From: Proales similis
Taxonomy: Eukaryota; Rotifera; Eurotatoria; Ploima; Proalidae
NCBI GenBank assembly: GCA_019059635.1
Contig: JAGVRJ010000011.1
Coordinates: forward strand, 1,488,001-1,552,000
Reading direction: 5' to 3'
Length of the DNA: 64,000 bases
Within the stretch, counting starts at the first letter, position 1. Every line of letters begins with the position of its first letter. A model generated the notes under the pieces. That model did no database searches. It saw only the letters and a program-made list of their open reading frames with translations, and was not told the origin of the DNA. Shown here one piece after another: positions 42,701 to 54,610 of the stretch. The translations under genes and the position numbers were made by a program.

Positions 42701-43583
42701 TATCGGAATTGCTATTTGCTGATCTCGGCTGTCTGTGTGAGGGTGTTAGCTGATGGCGGCAAAAATGTGCACATGCCAGGCGAATTGAGGACACGGCCAA
42801 GCGATTGTCGAATTTTATTTTCACCATTTCCCTCGGGGATTCGCTGCTGTATTTTGGCGCGTCAGAAGCGTTGCGAAACATCTTAACGGGTTCGGTAAAC
42901 ATCAAGCAAGCGGAAAAGGCTGCCAGCTTTTATTGCCATTAATGCTGAATGACTCAAATAGTAATAATAACAATTGGGGCTATAATTAATAGATTTGGTA
43001 AACTCTAAACAAGTGCACGACAAGAATAGAAAGAAGCAGCACCACGCGCCGCTCGTTTAGGGACTTGTTAAGACGCACTGTGACCAATTTGATAGAAACG
43101 AAGTATTTTCAATGTTTTTTTTTTCTCAAGTTTTAAAACAAACAAAGCCATAAAGAGAATTGAAAGTTAATTTTCTTGATGAGTGTAATGAGTTCACGAC
43201 AGATTGTGTGTGTTTGTTGGTATTTAGTAGCGGGTGTGAATGTCTGTGTACTTGAAACAATAAAGAAAATAAAGAACAGCTCAATTGAAAGTTCAAATTG
43301 AATTAAAGTGAATAAATTGCAATTGCAACTATGCTATACATTGCTGATCGTAAGACGACCACGGCTCGACATCCAACTCCGAGCAAAAATTTAAAATGAA
43401 TCAGTTCAGGAATTTAGGAGTATAAAAAAGTGTGACAAACAATTGAATAAGAGTAAAAAAAAAAGGCAGCTGAATAGACGAATAGACGTAAAACTGATCG
43501 AATTTGATCGTTGATTTAGAAGGACTCGCTTGTTTCGAGCGCTCGTTGATTTAGGAACGAGCTTGGGCTAATGATTTGGAGTT
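39711..43583. other. Long intergenic region, no gene recognised
   Basis: About 3.9 kb lie between the Arf-like gene (its 5' side) and the Ig-type gene (its 3' side). Short open frames show no family resemblance. A CA dinucleotide repeat is at 40345-40362. The 3' UTR of the Ig-type gene probably extends into 43100-43583, where several AT-rich stretches lie. Confidence 0.45.
40345..40362. repeat. (CA)n microsatellite
   Basis: About nine CA units run in the 5' flank of the Arf-like gene. Confidence 0.75.
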
Positions 43584-46500
43584 TTAGACATCGATCGGAT
43601 TAAGTTGCGCCATTGTCGAGTATTGCGTTGGCTCCATGCTCATTCCGTTCAGCGGATTTCTACTTCTAGCTCTATTCTCTAGACTTTGAACTGTGGTGTA
43701 CTGAAGCTGGTTGTTGGACGAATAATTTAGCTGCTGCATAGAAACGCTGCCTGGAGCGGGGCTGGTGTAGAATTGCGACTGAGCGCTGTAAGACAGCGAC
43801 GTGTTATTGGGCTGTTGGCTTAGAACGCCGTTGAACTGGCTCATTGGATTGTGGCCTTGTTGCGGGTATTGACTTGACTGAACTGCTTTTTGTGGCTGAA
43901 GTATTTGGCTGGTCGAATGGCTGATTGAGTTCGATTCGATGTTGAATGCCGCATCATACGGTGGTGGCGATTCCAGATGATTTTGCTGCAAACAAAATAA
44001 TTCAGATTAGAAACGTGCCACTCAGGACGGCAAACTCGACTGCTTTAGTCAGGCATTAGAAAAGCAAATAAACAAAGCAGCAGCCACAACAAAAGCGTCA
44101 AGTGAGAAAAGCAAACAAAACATTTACGATTGGATAGCTTGATGAATCAAAAAAGCCAGCGTTATTATAAGATTGTGCTTTCGTGTTAAACGGGGGATTG
44201 GGCTGGTTAGAACTGGCCTCGGCCAGGCTGCCACTTTGATTCTTTTGCTGATTGGATTGAGCGGCCGCAGCAGCTGCAGCGGCTATTGCTGCAAAGGACT
44301 GGGCATTTGGAGCACTTGCACCCGGAATAACTCGATTGTGAGCGAGCAGAGCGCCTTTGGGTCCTGGTCCGCTTGGTTTAACGCTGTCGGTGGCGCCGTC
44401 GACCATGCTTGATCCGCTCAGTGATCTCGGCTCAATTCCAATGTCGATCCTTCCATTTTGAAATCTGTTTAGCGCCCTCTTCTCTATTTTGTGTTTGTAA
44501 TGGCCCAGAAAATCTCAATCACTCTTTTGGCCCAGTAAATCGGGAATCAAATGGCAGCCACCAATGTTAAATACGCGCATGTTAGCCAAACACAACAAAG
44601 CAAGGTGAGCACAACATGGACAGCTTAGTGAAGAGCACACAAAAAAGAGCGGTGTGAGGCAAAGAGCACTCAAGCCAAACATAGAGCAGGACAGAGCAAA
44701 GTGAGCGGTGACAGCAGCCAAGTGCAGTACTTGAATTGCGGGAACCAGTGGAAGGATAGTCAGGAGGCACGTAGAAAGGCAAAACTTTAACTCCGCCAAC
44801 AAGGCCACTACCTCGGTCTGGTTGGGTGGAGAGGTTAGACTCGACTTGAGCAGCTGAATTGTATTCACGCGCCTGAACAGACAGAGGCGCGTAAACAATC
44901 TCCATCGTAGCCGGTCGATAGGAGGCTTGAGTCGAGTTGAAAAAATCATGGGCGCTCGGAGCAATCTCATTCATGTTTTTAAACTGTTTTTCTTCGACAC
45001 GAAGAGATGAAGAAGAAAGTGTTATGTTTTGTTGGGAGACGGAGTCGCTCGCGTTTGGAATTTCAACTCGAGGCAGCTGCGAGTCGCGCGGGTTCAGAGT
45101 CGAGCTGACACGATTATTCGCCAGAGAGCTTCCTTCGCCGAGCGGCTCTTCATCGATCATAGGAATGTTTGTGTGACGATCAACCGCCTCCACTTGGGTT
45201 GAGCCGCTCTTATTATCCAAATTGCTAACTGTATCTTCCTTTGGCTTCCTTTGATTCGCACACAGCTGAGATTAGAGTATGTTCTATTCACAATGAAACC
45301 TCAGCTTCACACTGTTTAAATAAACTCAATCGCTCAGTCTCACTCCATTCTTCTTCAAATCCCTTTCCCTCAACTAAAGCAAAAATCTGCTACTTACTCT
45401 TTGGCCTTTTCAATTTCTAAAAGCAAACAAAAAATAAGTACAAAATTAGAGACCGGTACAAGACAAAAAGAGTACGAACCGTCTTTTGACTGATCACGCT
45501 TGCGTCTTCTGATCAGGAAAAGTGCAAGCAATGCGACGAGAATCAAAAGTGCTAGACCTCCGAGTATGCCGCCGAGAATAGCTCCGAGATTGACTGGCTC
45601 GTCGTCTAGTTAAAATAAATAGCGAATTAATTACACATGTCGTTCAGAGGAAATCGATTAATAGCAAAGCCTAAGGGTTCCGCTCACTAGATGGACCCAA
45701 TCTAAACGATTACCAGAGCAATACGACTAATAGGGCTACCCTAGACTACTGGCTACTGGTCTAGATGAACGTAAAAATAAACTCAAAAACGATAATTACT
45801 TTTCACGTAGCGAGAGTCAGCATTTAGAATCGCTTGTGGGACAGAGATTAGCAAAGAGCAATAAAACCAAAGAAAATCGGGAAAAAAGGCCAACAAATGG
45901 TGCAAGCGTGAGAGCGTTAAATCGTTGTTTTACTGCCGCTTACCTTTCTTGGTGTATGAAGGGAGAGCTTTAATTTCCCGCATTAGGACGCTTTACAAAG
46001 GAAATTGGACAAAGAGTACAACTTACGAATAACGCTGAGGTAGAATTTCACTACCGGGGAACTTTGGTTGACAACGCCTGCCACACGCGCTTGGCATTCG
46101 AATGTGTAAAGGCCAATGCGCAAGTTGTTCGGAATCACATAGTCCTGGGTGGACGGCAAGAGCTCCTCAGTTGGAGTCAGCAGTCGCTTTCCTTCGTTCG
46201 ATTCGCTGTCGTTATTGGTCAGCATAACATCTGCCACTCGCCAAAAATAGGTCGGCTCGGGATTGCCCATGAACGGACAGCGGAAGGACGCTTGCATATT
46301 CTGCTGTTCGCTGATCAGAGTTTTGTTATAAATTGGGGACGGGATAAGCTCCGGTCCGAACTGAACATCGAGTGTTATTGGCATGCTGTAGACTGGACCC
46401 GACGGAGCTAGCTCTTGAGGGGTATTAGGCTCTCGGAAAGGCAATAGGGAGCATGAATAGCGGCGGTCGTTCTCTTGCTTGTTAAAAGTTCGCGAGCAAT

Positions 46501-47224
46501 TCTTGTTCATTTTGAATGTGACCACTTGGCTAGGAAACGACTCAAGCTGAGCCGTTGGCTCGTCAATTTGGGTCGGCTCTGATTTGCATTCTTGACCGTA
46601 TAGCTCTGATTCAAACGTCAGCTCGCTGTCAATTTGATGGAAAACGTTCTGGTAGAATTGAGCCGAGCAAGCCAAGGAGACAGTCACTCCTGCTTGGACG
46701 CTGATGATTCCTCGACTCTGGTCGTAAACACAGGTGCCCGTACAAGAGAATTCAAACGGTGTTTCGAACGCTGTCGTGTTGTAGTCTACTCTGCTCTCGT
46801 ATTTGTAATCATCTGAACGAGCAGTGACCGCATATAAGCCAAGATGGCGAAGCTCAAACCGATCGAGTTCGAGTCGGCGACAGTCCGACTCACTCGGCAA
46901 GCATTTGAACTCACTTGCCGTTGTTTCGTTTCTTACTGCAGGCGCACTTGCATCGTAGAGCGGTTGAATCAGTGATTCTTCTGAATCTGTCTGTTGGGTG
47001 AGCAGCCACAGATTTGGCTTTGAGTCAGACACTGGCTGAAAGGTAGCTGAGCCGTTCAATGGCACTATTTTGTTGATTGTATAGTAGAGACGGTTGAGGC
47101 GTGACTCGATTCCCATAGATTGGAATGGACCTTGTGCCGTCTGACCTGCAGCCAGCGCTATGGTCAAAGTGTAAAAGCCCAACAGGCTTACGAATCGCAT
47201 TGAAGCCATAAGTCTATTTGACAT
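43584..47224 (-). CDS. Single-pass membrane protein with Ig-type ectodomain and PPxY tail
   Basis: Proposed exons 46027-47224, 45944-45967, 45800-45832, 45480-45605, 45398-45416, 44812-45248, 44128-44483 and 43584-43985 total 864 aa with the frame kept throughout. Exon 1 encodes a signal peptide and a glycosylated ectodomain with Ig-like Cys pairs (FRCPFMGNPEPTYFWR ... YTFECQARV). A 26-residue TM helix rich in Gly, Leu and Ala follows (exon 45480-45605), then RRRKR. The long tail is Ser/Gln/Asn-rich with an Ala run (44258-44291) and ESPPPYDAAF, a PPxY site for WW-domain proteins. Three exons of 24, 33 and 19 nt near the membrane are inferred only from frame and splice signals. I do not recognise the family; an adhesion or guidance receptor is possible. 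Confidence 0.7.
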
Positions 47225-50200
47225 CTAAAAATGGCACGCTAGAAAAAAGACTTATAGAGAGCATAGATGAATAACGTCTTAATCATTTGATAGCAACCTA
47301 AAACGCAAAGCAACTGATAGAGACAAGTTTGCGAGATCTAGCCGAGTAAGCGAGTAGGCGTATAGAACTGAGTAAAGCAGCGTTTAAAAGCAGCAGTGCA
47401 AAGTGCGCGTTGCTCTGCTCTCTCGCATCTACTCGTCCAGTAGCTAAGACCGAACAAGCGAAAACAATCGTCATATTTAATAATGGTCGGCTCGGCGTGC
47501 AGATGACGAGGAGGTGGTGGCCGTCCGTTCGATTGTGGTCGTGACGGTGTTGGCGGTGCGGCTAGTGGTCGCCGTCGTCTACCACGTTTATGGGCTCGAT
47601 TAATAATAATCTCAATAATTGAACGTGAAACGTTCGAACGAGCCCTGTACCACCATGGCTACGCGTATAGCGCCATTATGAGCTCTGTTTAGCTCGCGAT
47701 GACGCGATGACCAAAACAATTAGAATTATTTGGTCCTATGACGAGCAAATAATTGATTGCCGCCGACTAGTTTGTTTGTTTGTTAGCCAGTCGTCCAATT
47801 GTTGGCTCATTTTTTCACTCACTCGCTATTCCTCACTCAAACTGCGCCCATCCGTCGTCTGCCTGCTTATTCAATCTAGCTTTCCCTTTCAGACTTAGAC
47901 GAGTTCTCACTCCGGCTGGTAATGGTGATTGAATATTGCAATTTCCACAAAGTTTAACGTTGCTCTTGCTCGGTTTTCATTAATTCAGTCGCAGGCCCGG
48001 CGAGCACATTTCGGCGCGCCGCATGGTTTGTACCTGTAGCTGTCAAACGCCCAAACGGCCGTGTTGACCTATGCCGGCGAGCGTACATTGTTCGACGAAG
48101 GTCAATCGGATGCCTGTCGCTCATTGGAGCATATATAGGTGAACTTTGTCGTCGTGTGTGCGCAAAGGTGAGCCTCATTGTCAACGACCTCAATTCGATC
48201 CGTATCTTCCTCTTTCCTCTTCCCGCCTATTTATAATCGGCAACAGTCCTTTAGCCAACTAGAGCGCTTTTAACGCTAATTGCTGTTTACCTAATAATTA
48301 AACTCAATTGGACAACAACAGCAGCAGCAGTGTCGATCACCCTGCAAGGACATCTAAATGCTCTGCGCCCATTTGTTGTGCGCCATCTGCTCGCTCATCT
48401 GTGCTCGTCAAATATTTGACTGCTAAAACCCGTCAATGACTAAAATCGCGGGCCAGAGTGAGCCATCAGTGACGCAATGCAATGAAGCTACCTTACGGAT
48501 TTCATCCGAATGCAAACAAACCGCTCTTTCTTTTGCCCATTCATTTATTCTCCCATTGTTTCAACGAGCACACGCACCACGCTAGAGCGTGCACCGTAGC
48601 TCAAGCCGGTCCGCATAAACACAATCAAGAGCGTAATTGACGGTCGCTGTTATGGAATCTTGACCTCGTGAGCACAATGCGGCGGCCTAATCTATGCTTA
48701 AAGTCCAGATGCGATCGTCCATTAGCCAGCTACTTTTCTCGCCCGGTGTCTCGCTTTCACTCAACTCTTGCATGCATTTCCCACTTGTCCAATTGACACG
48801 GCTAATTCGCAAGCTGGCGCATTTTCTTTTCACGCGCTACACACCAAACTGAAATACTCTTTGCACCTGAACTTGACTAATTCTGCTTAGCTGAGCTGCT
48901 AAACTGCGAAAACAAACGCTGAAGAAGCTAAACAGAATGAAAAGTAAACTTGTGACCCGCCTTGCGAGGCAAATATTTGTTGGAAGGTTCGGGCCGGAAT
49001 TGAGCGCAGGAAAGAGCTAGCGAGCGAACAAGCAACAACGAGTGAGTGAGCAATAAGAAACTGGGTTACAAAAAGAATAAGCAGAGTTTATTGAAGCCGA
49101 GCCGATATATGAATGAGAGTGACCGTCTTTGGCGTCGCCGCTTTAATTCGGCTTGGGCGACAAAGCGAATCAAAGAGCATTCGATCATGCCAAACGGCTC
49201 TGTCAAAGCTGATTAAGTGTTCGATCTAATCGGGTCAGGTTAATGTTGTTCTCGCTGCGAGCGCCGCCGTCTTCCCAGCATGATTCAAAATCAGGACAAT
49301 GCGAAAGCAACTGATGAAAGGCTACGCTTGCGATGAAATCAGCCCGCCCTCTTATCTTAATATTAAGCGGTGGGAAAGTTTGGCCCTGAATGAAGTCAGA
49401 GGGCCGTAGGGCTCGACCTGTCACACCGTGCCGCTCAGTCACCGACCCAGTAAATACACTTGCTATTCAATGAATTCTCAGCTCATAAGGCCCACACATA
49501 TGTGTGGTATGTGCGTGTGAGACAAACTTGACCAGAATGACGGGCAAAAGCTCTCTAGCAAGACTCTTTAGTTCGACCGCGTTCTTCCTGCATGCATCGC
49601 TCAAATATCCCCCTCCGACGATCATTCCCAATCCAATATTTGTTGTTTCTCTAACTAATCGGTCAAATAATAAAAGCGAGCAGTCCGATGAGTAGATGAC
49701 CGGGGCTTAACTTGCTCTAATGATAACCCTAATAATCGAGCTTTGTGGTTAGGCCGGCCTTCGAAATGCCACAGCAAATGAAAGTTAGTCACCATTGTCA
49801 TTTTGAATTCCAGCCAAGCCGCTCTCTTCTCCGAAACTCGCTCTCTCTCCTTTCCTCTCCCCGTTCTCTTGATCGAGCTCGCTCGCTCGTCCTCTTCTGA
49901 ACCCTCAACTCATTTCTTCGAAATGTTTTCTCTCTCTCGCTATATATATGTGTGTTTCATTTATTGGATTGTTTGTCGGAGTAAGGTGAAATTGAATGCA
50001 AGCAGAAAAATTAATTTCTAGAAAAAGCATTGTGTCCAAAGTGTGGCCCTACGAAGCACGTTCGCCTCTCTATTCGCTCATTGTCAATATAATTCTGTAT
50101 AAAAATAGAAAGCGCTCTTTGGCTCATTAATAAAAATAAAGAAAAAGAAAATTTAATTGAAATCTAATTTGGCAAAATTCACACTGTTCTTGCAAAGCGA

Positions 50201-50248
50201 TTCGGCCTGTCTAGCTCGATCCGAGTTGACTTGTTTGAATAAGTGAAT
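47225..50248. other. Intergenic region, no gene recognised
   Basis: About 3.0 kb form the 5' flank of the Ig-type gene and the 3' flank of the SLC6 gene. A short CAG-type repeat lies near 48319-48331. Open frames are short and unconvincing. Its length fits a regulatory region of a developmentally controlled gene, but no element is identified. Confidence 0.45.
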
Positions 50249-53200
50249 TTAAAATCGTTCCACTTCAATTGTATCGAAAGCCTGAAAGAGCAAGTGATTA
50301 GATTCGAGCCGTTCTTTACAATCCAAATCAGTGCTTTCTCACCTCGTTCACTTTACCATCCGTGTAATGAAGCTTGTCCAGTATGCCTCGCTTTTCGTAC
50401 ATCTCTCTCACCTTTTCTTTATCTTCTGGCCTCCTTGGACACCAGCCTTCATCCGGTTTGAATAGAGTAGAGATCGGCTAGAAAGAATTCAACAGAGTTT
50501 GCAATAAATTTTGATCCTCTGGAATTTAAAAATGCAACGAAACTCACCTTTTTCTGAATGAATATTGTCGATATGGCGATTATCAAACCCCATAGAAGCG
50601 CACCCGCGAGCGTTGAGACGTTCATCACATTGCCGATAACAGTAGCCCAGATCGGATATTGTTTGCCATCTGACTCGAGTGGTTTATCATTGATCCAGGC
50701 AAATATAGTGACCGCCAGTAGAATACAGGGCGAAATCACTTTCAGGAATATGTTAAGGATTTGGAACAAAGCGCTGAAGGGCACGCGCTCGCCGATCATT
50801 GCGGCCAGATCTGTTCGCAATCGCTCAAATCCTTTAGTTATTAATAAGCAATGTTTAAATTAAATCTTCGTTTTCTGCTCCTCTATACCCACCGTAAATC
50901 CAAGCTGTGGCCAAACATTCGCCAATAGCAACTAATAAGATTCCCCAGTATCCAGAATAGCTGTTGAATATTTCAAGCCTAAAACATACTGAAGTTGAAT
51001 GCCGGAGACTCATTTCGAGAGAATTTCAAACTGACCAGTAGACACCCGCTCTTGTGCACAGAACTAGACCAGCAGCGTAAAGTATCAGACAAACTACACC
51101 CAATACAGCAGCTTTGGTGTAGTTGTTCTTGGCCAATTTAGGATAAACGTCATAAAGCGACGAGGTCTATGAAGCCCGTAAGATTTTGACCTCTTCAAAA
51201 ATCAAGACTTTAAAAACTTACTAAAGTCTCGATGCTGCCCATCTGAATTTCGAATAGCCAAATAATTGAGATATTAAGTAATCGAAAGGTTTAAGGTTCA
51301 ATCGGTCAAAACTCACCATAGAATCAATGCCCAGCAGCTATTAGTTAAATCGATTGAAAAATTCGCAATAGGCAACTTGAATAAATCAATTAACTTACGA
51401 TCATCATGAAGAAGAAAAGAATGGCCCAAAAAGGTGCTCCAGGTATTGTTGTCACTGCAAATGGATAAACCACGTAAGCAAGTCCCAAGCCTTTTTTAAA
51501 ATTGAAATAAAATTCAAGTCTTCAATGCACCGAAAAAAGGACGTTAACCTGCTTGCACAACATCGGCGATATCCTGTCCAGTAGAATAGCTCAGAACACC
51601 CAAATAGGCAAAGATCACAAAGCCCGCAAACACCGAAGTAAAGCAGTTGGAGAGTGTGACCACGAACGCATCTCGAATAATGTTGTTGCTGAAGTTATTG
51701 TAAGACGCCAATGCTACCAAACCTCCGTAAGTGATACTTAGCGTAAAAAAGATCTGAGCTTTGGGCCAAAATTTTAAGTAACATTCTATTCTCTTTCAGG
51801 CGAGCAGGTACTTACTGGCAGCGTCTAAAAAGAAAGTCTCGATTAATTTTAAAATTTGAAAAGTCTTTTAACAAATGCCCTCACCGGTCCAAATGGTAAC
51901 ATCTGACAGTCGTGCAAAGTCCGGAATTATATAATATCTAATCCCAAGATCAGCACCGGGCATTGTCCATGCTCTTATTCCCAATATAATCAGAACTACA
52001 TAGGGAAACAAGGCTGTGAAATACACAACTTTTCCCGACACCTAAGTTCATTTTCAATGCAAATTTGCCTTAGTATGCTTATATGAAAATGAAGTACTCA
52101 CCTTGATACCTCGGGCCATTAAGCCGAATACAAGAAGCCAAGCAAGGCCAAGAACCAACACGAGCTGCCAGACCAATGATCCAGTTTCGTCTATGGACGA
52201 AGAACGTTCGAGAATAACCTTACTGTCGATTTCGGTCAGGAACATTTTCAGCGACTAAGTCTAGGGATTTAGGGATTAAGTCTTACAGCCAGAAATCTTC
52301 AGACGGATAAATTGGTTTCCAGACGCCGATATTCGTCAATGAGCTTGTGTCTAAACTGCAGTTTGCATCTTCCATTGTCGTAGTTAATTTGTTATAGCAG
52401 TAGCCATCTGGGCATTTGAGCTGGGTGTTGGGATCATCACACTTAAGAAACGTTATGTTGAACGAATTGAACTGATCGTAGCAATCTTGAAATTATTTAA
52501 TATCGATAGGGGGGATTAGATTCTGAAGAGAAGTCACTCTAATTTACTTGGAGATGACCAAACTGGACTGCATCTTGCCCAGGGAAGTTCTGTTGCCATG
52601 GTTCCGAACGAGTAATACAGGTAATAGATCGAATACGCCATTACCATGTTATAATAGATGCAGAGGTAGGCGCTCACAAGAAACATGGACAAGCCGATAC
52701 CTTTTCATCAATTAATAAAAAATTAGTAAAGATGGCTGACTAAAAAAGCTGACTATAAAGCTTCAAACTTAAAACTTACCTCTGAATATTTTGGTCATCC
52801 TCCAGCAAGCGAGTGGGCCGGCAGATGGAAACTGGCCAACCATGAGCTCGAGAAAGACGAAAGGAATTCCAATGAAAAGCATACAAGTGAAGTAGGGAAT
52901 GAGAAATACGCCTGAATAGAAGGTCAAATCAGTTTTGAAAAGTATTATTTAAATATATTTAGATTCTTACCTCCTCCATTCTTATATGCTAGGTAGGGAA
53001 ATCGCCAGACATTGCCTTAATTTTACGGTTTGTGGGCTGTTGCAAGTTTAAGCTCAAGCTCAATCTCTACTTACCAAGTCCGACTAAAACCAGGGAAAAT
53101 TGAATCTAATGCTAACCAAAAAATTTTAAAAGGCAATTACCGGCGTATCCAAGGGCTGAAAGGATGAAATCGAATTTTCCCGTCCAATTTTCTCGAGCAC

Positions 53201-53423
53201 CTTCTTCTTCTTCAGGCTTGGAAGCGATTTCTTTCTTAAAATTTCAAAGCACCCAGAAAATTTAAAAAGTTGAGAAGCCATTAAAAATTGGGATTCTCTT
53301 CACCTCTTCAGGCTCATATTCGCGTACAGTCATTGAGCGATCTAGAGAGTTGACTGGATCCCCAAGCCTTGGCCGATTCTCTTCATTTTCTTCGTCGGTG
53401 TAGTTCTTAATACGAGTCGTCAT
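50249..53423 (-). CDS. SLC6-family sodium/chloride-dependent transporter with microexons
   Basis: Nineteen exons join to 683 aa: 53304-53423, 53141-53234, 53075-53083, 52971-53015, 52780-52911, 52548-52700, 52287-52485, 52102-52222, 51885-52041, 51816-51824, 51549-51758, 51399-51490, 51317-51337, 51222-51242, 51036-51166, 50893-50978, 50548-50831, 50343-50477, 50249-50281. TM1 reads [20 protein letters not shown], with Gly where amine transporters have Asp, which favours an amino-acid-type substrate (glycine, GABA, proline or similar). Other marks: a Cys-rich EL2 with glycosylation sites, [25 protein letters not shown] in TM6 and LLGIDSM in TM8. It would couple Na+ and Cl- gradients to uptake, probably in nerve or epithelium. 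The four exons of 9, 9, 21 and 21 nt are needed to restore conserved motifs. The subtype is not resolved. Confidence 0.92.
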
Positions 53424-54610
53424 GATTGGCCGTATTTCTAAAAATAAACAAAATAAAAAAAAAAGAGGCGTCAAGTGAGTTTACTCTGATTTTGTTTTTG
53501 ACTTGCATTTCTCGTTGCTTCTCTATCTCTCTTCTTCTCTCAGATGAGCTAATAACGATGCAGAATTATGAACATTTTCGTCTCATTTAAGATCTTGTGT
53601 TTGTTTATCATTCGCACTTATATATTTGTCTCGAAAGTTTGAAAAAAATCGATATGAGTTAAGAGGCCACACAGTTCTTGACGCACTATGAATTCAATCG
53701 TTTCGGTTTATCAATTTAAGATTTTTTATGATTGATTCTTTCTATTCCTTCTTCTCAAATGTCTCAATTTATTTATCGCTAGAATAGAGAATAATGCGGC
53801 AAACGAATGCTCATTACAATCAGAAAAGAGATAAAAATTTAAAATTCAAATTTGGCTGAGTTGAATAAAAAGCACCGAGAATTGAATGTGGATTCTTATT
53901 TATAGGGAGCGATGACTGTTGATCAGCTCTTGCACATCGTATTTGAATAAGACAACTAATGGGCGAAAAATCAAAATTGGGGCGTCAAATAAGTAAATTA
54001 ATGTTTGAAGAAACCCGAGCAATTGCTTTATTGGATGGAAGAAAAAACATTCAAGAGTTTAAGGGCAAGTTTCTCTAAAGCAGCAAACATTGAAGTTTTA
54101 GCATTACTTTTACTCAAACTAATTTGCATCAGTTTGGCCAAATTTAAGGTCGCCTATTCAAATATCCAGGCTCTCAAGTACTTTGAATCGGAATTTGCTA
54201 AATAATAAGTCTGATCTGTAGGCTAGTCGTCTGGCTTTTATTAGATAATAAAGGTCGTCAAAAAGGGGGATCCGGCTTATTCATTCCCTTTCATATGTCT
54301 GGTTATTGCGACATGAGGAGCACGATAGATTGTTTGCATTTTCTCGAGAGTCGTCCGTGCAATGTTTAGTTTTCACCATCTGCTCTGAAAACCAAAGTTC
54401 GAAAACAACTTTCGAACCTAGCGTATAATGAACCTTATCTCCAACAGGGACCGGGTACCTGCTGCTATTCTTTATTTTAGAGGGAAAAGTTTTAAATTTT
54501 GAATATTCTTTATTTTCTTTTCAATTTAGCTTTGAGAATTACATATAAGGGGTTAAATTTGTGTTCAGCAGGAATATTCATTGAAAAGAAGCATTAGAAA
54601 AACAAGTTGA
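53424..54610. other. Intergenic region between SLC6 and dsRBD genes
   Basis: About 1.2 kb of AT-rich sequence form the SLC6 5' flank and the dsRBD gene 3' flank. No supported exon is seen; a 66-codon open frame at 54005-54205 has no recognisable content. Confidence 0.45.

Noticed and set aside
52246-52286. Short 32-nt intron in the SLC6 gene ending before ATG 52245
   Set aside because: It shifts the frame to a stop. Using the acceptor at 52223 gives a 64-65-nt intron and restores a conserved FW..KVILE..SLVWQL segment.
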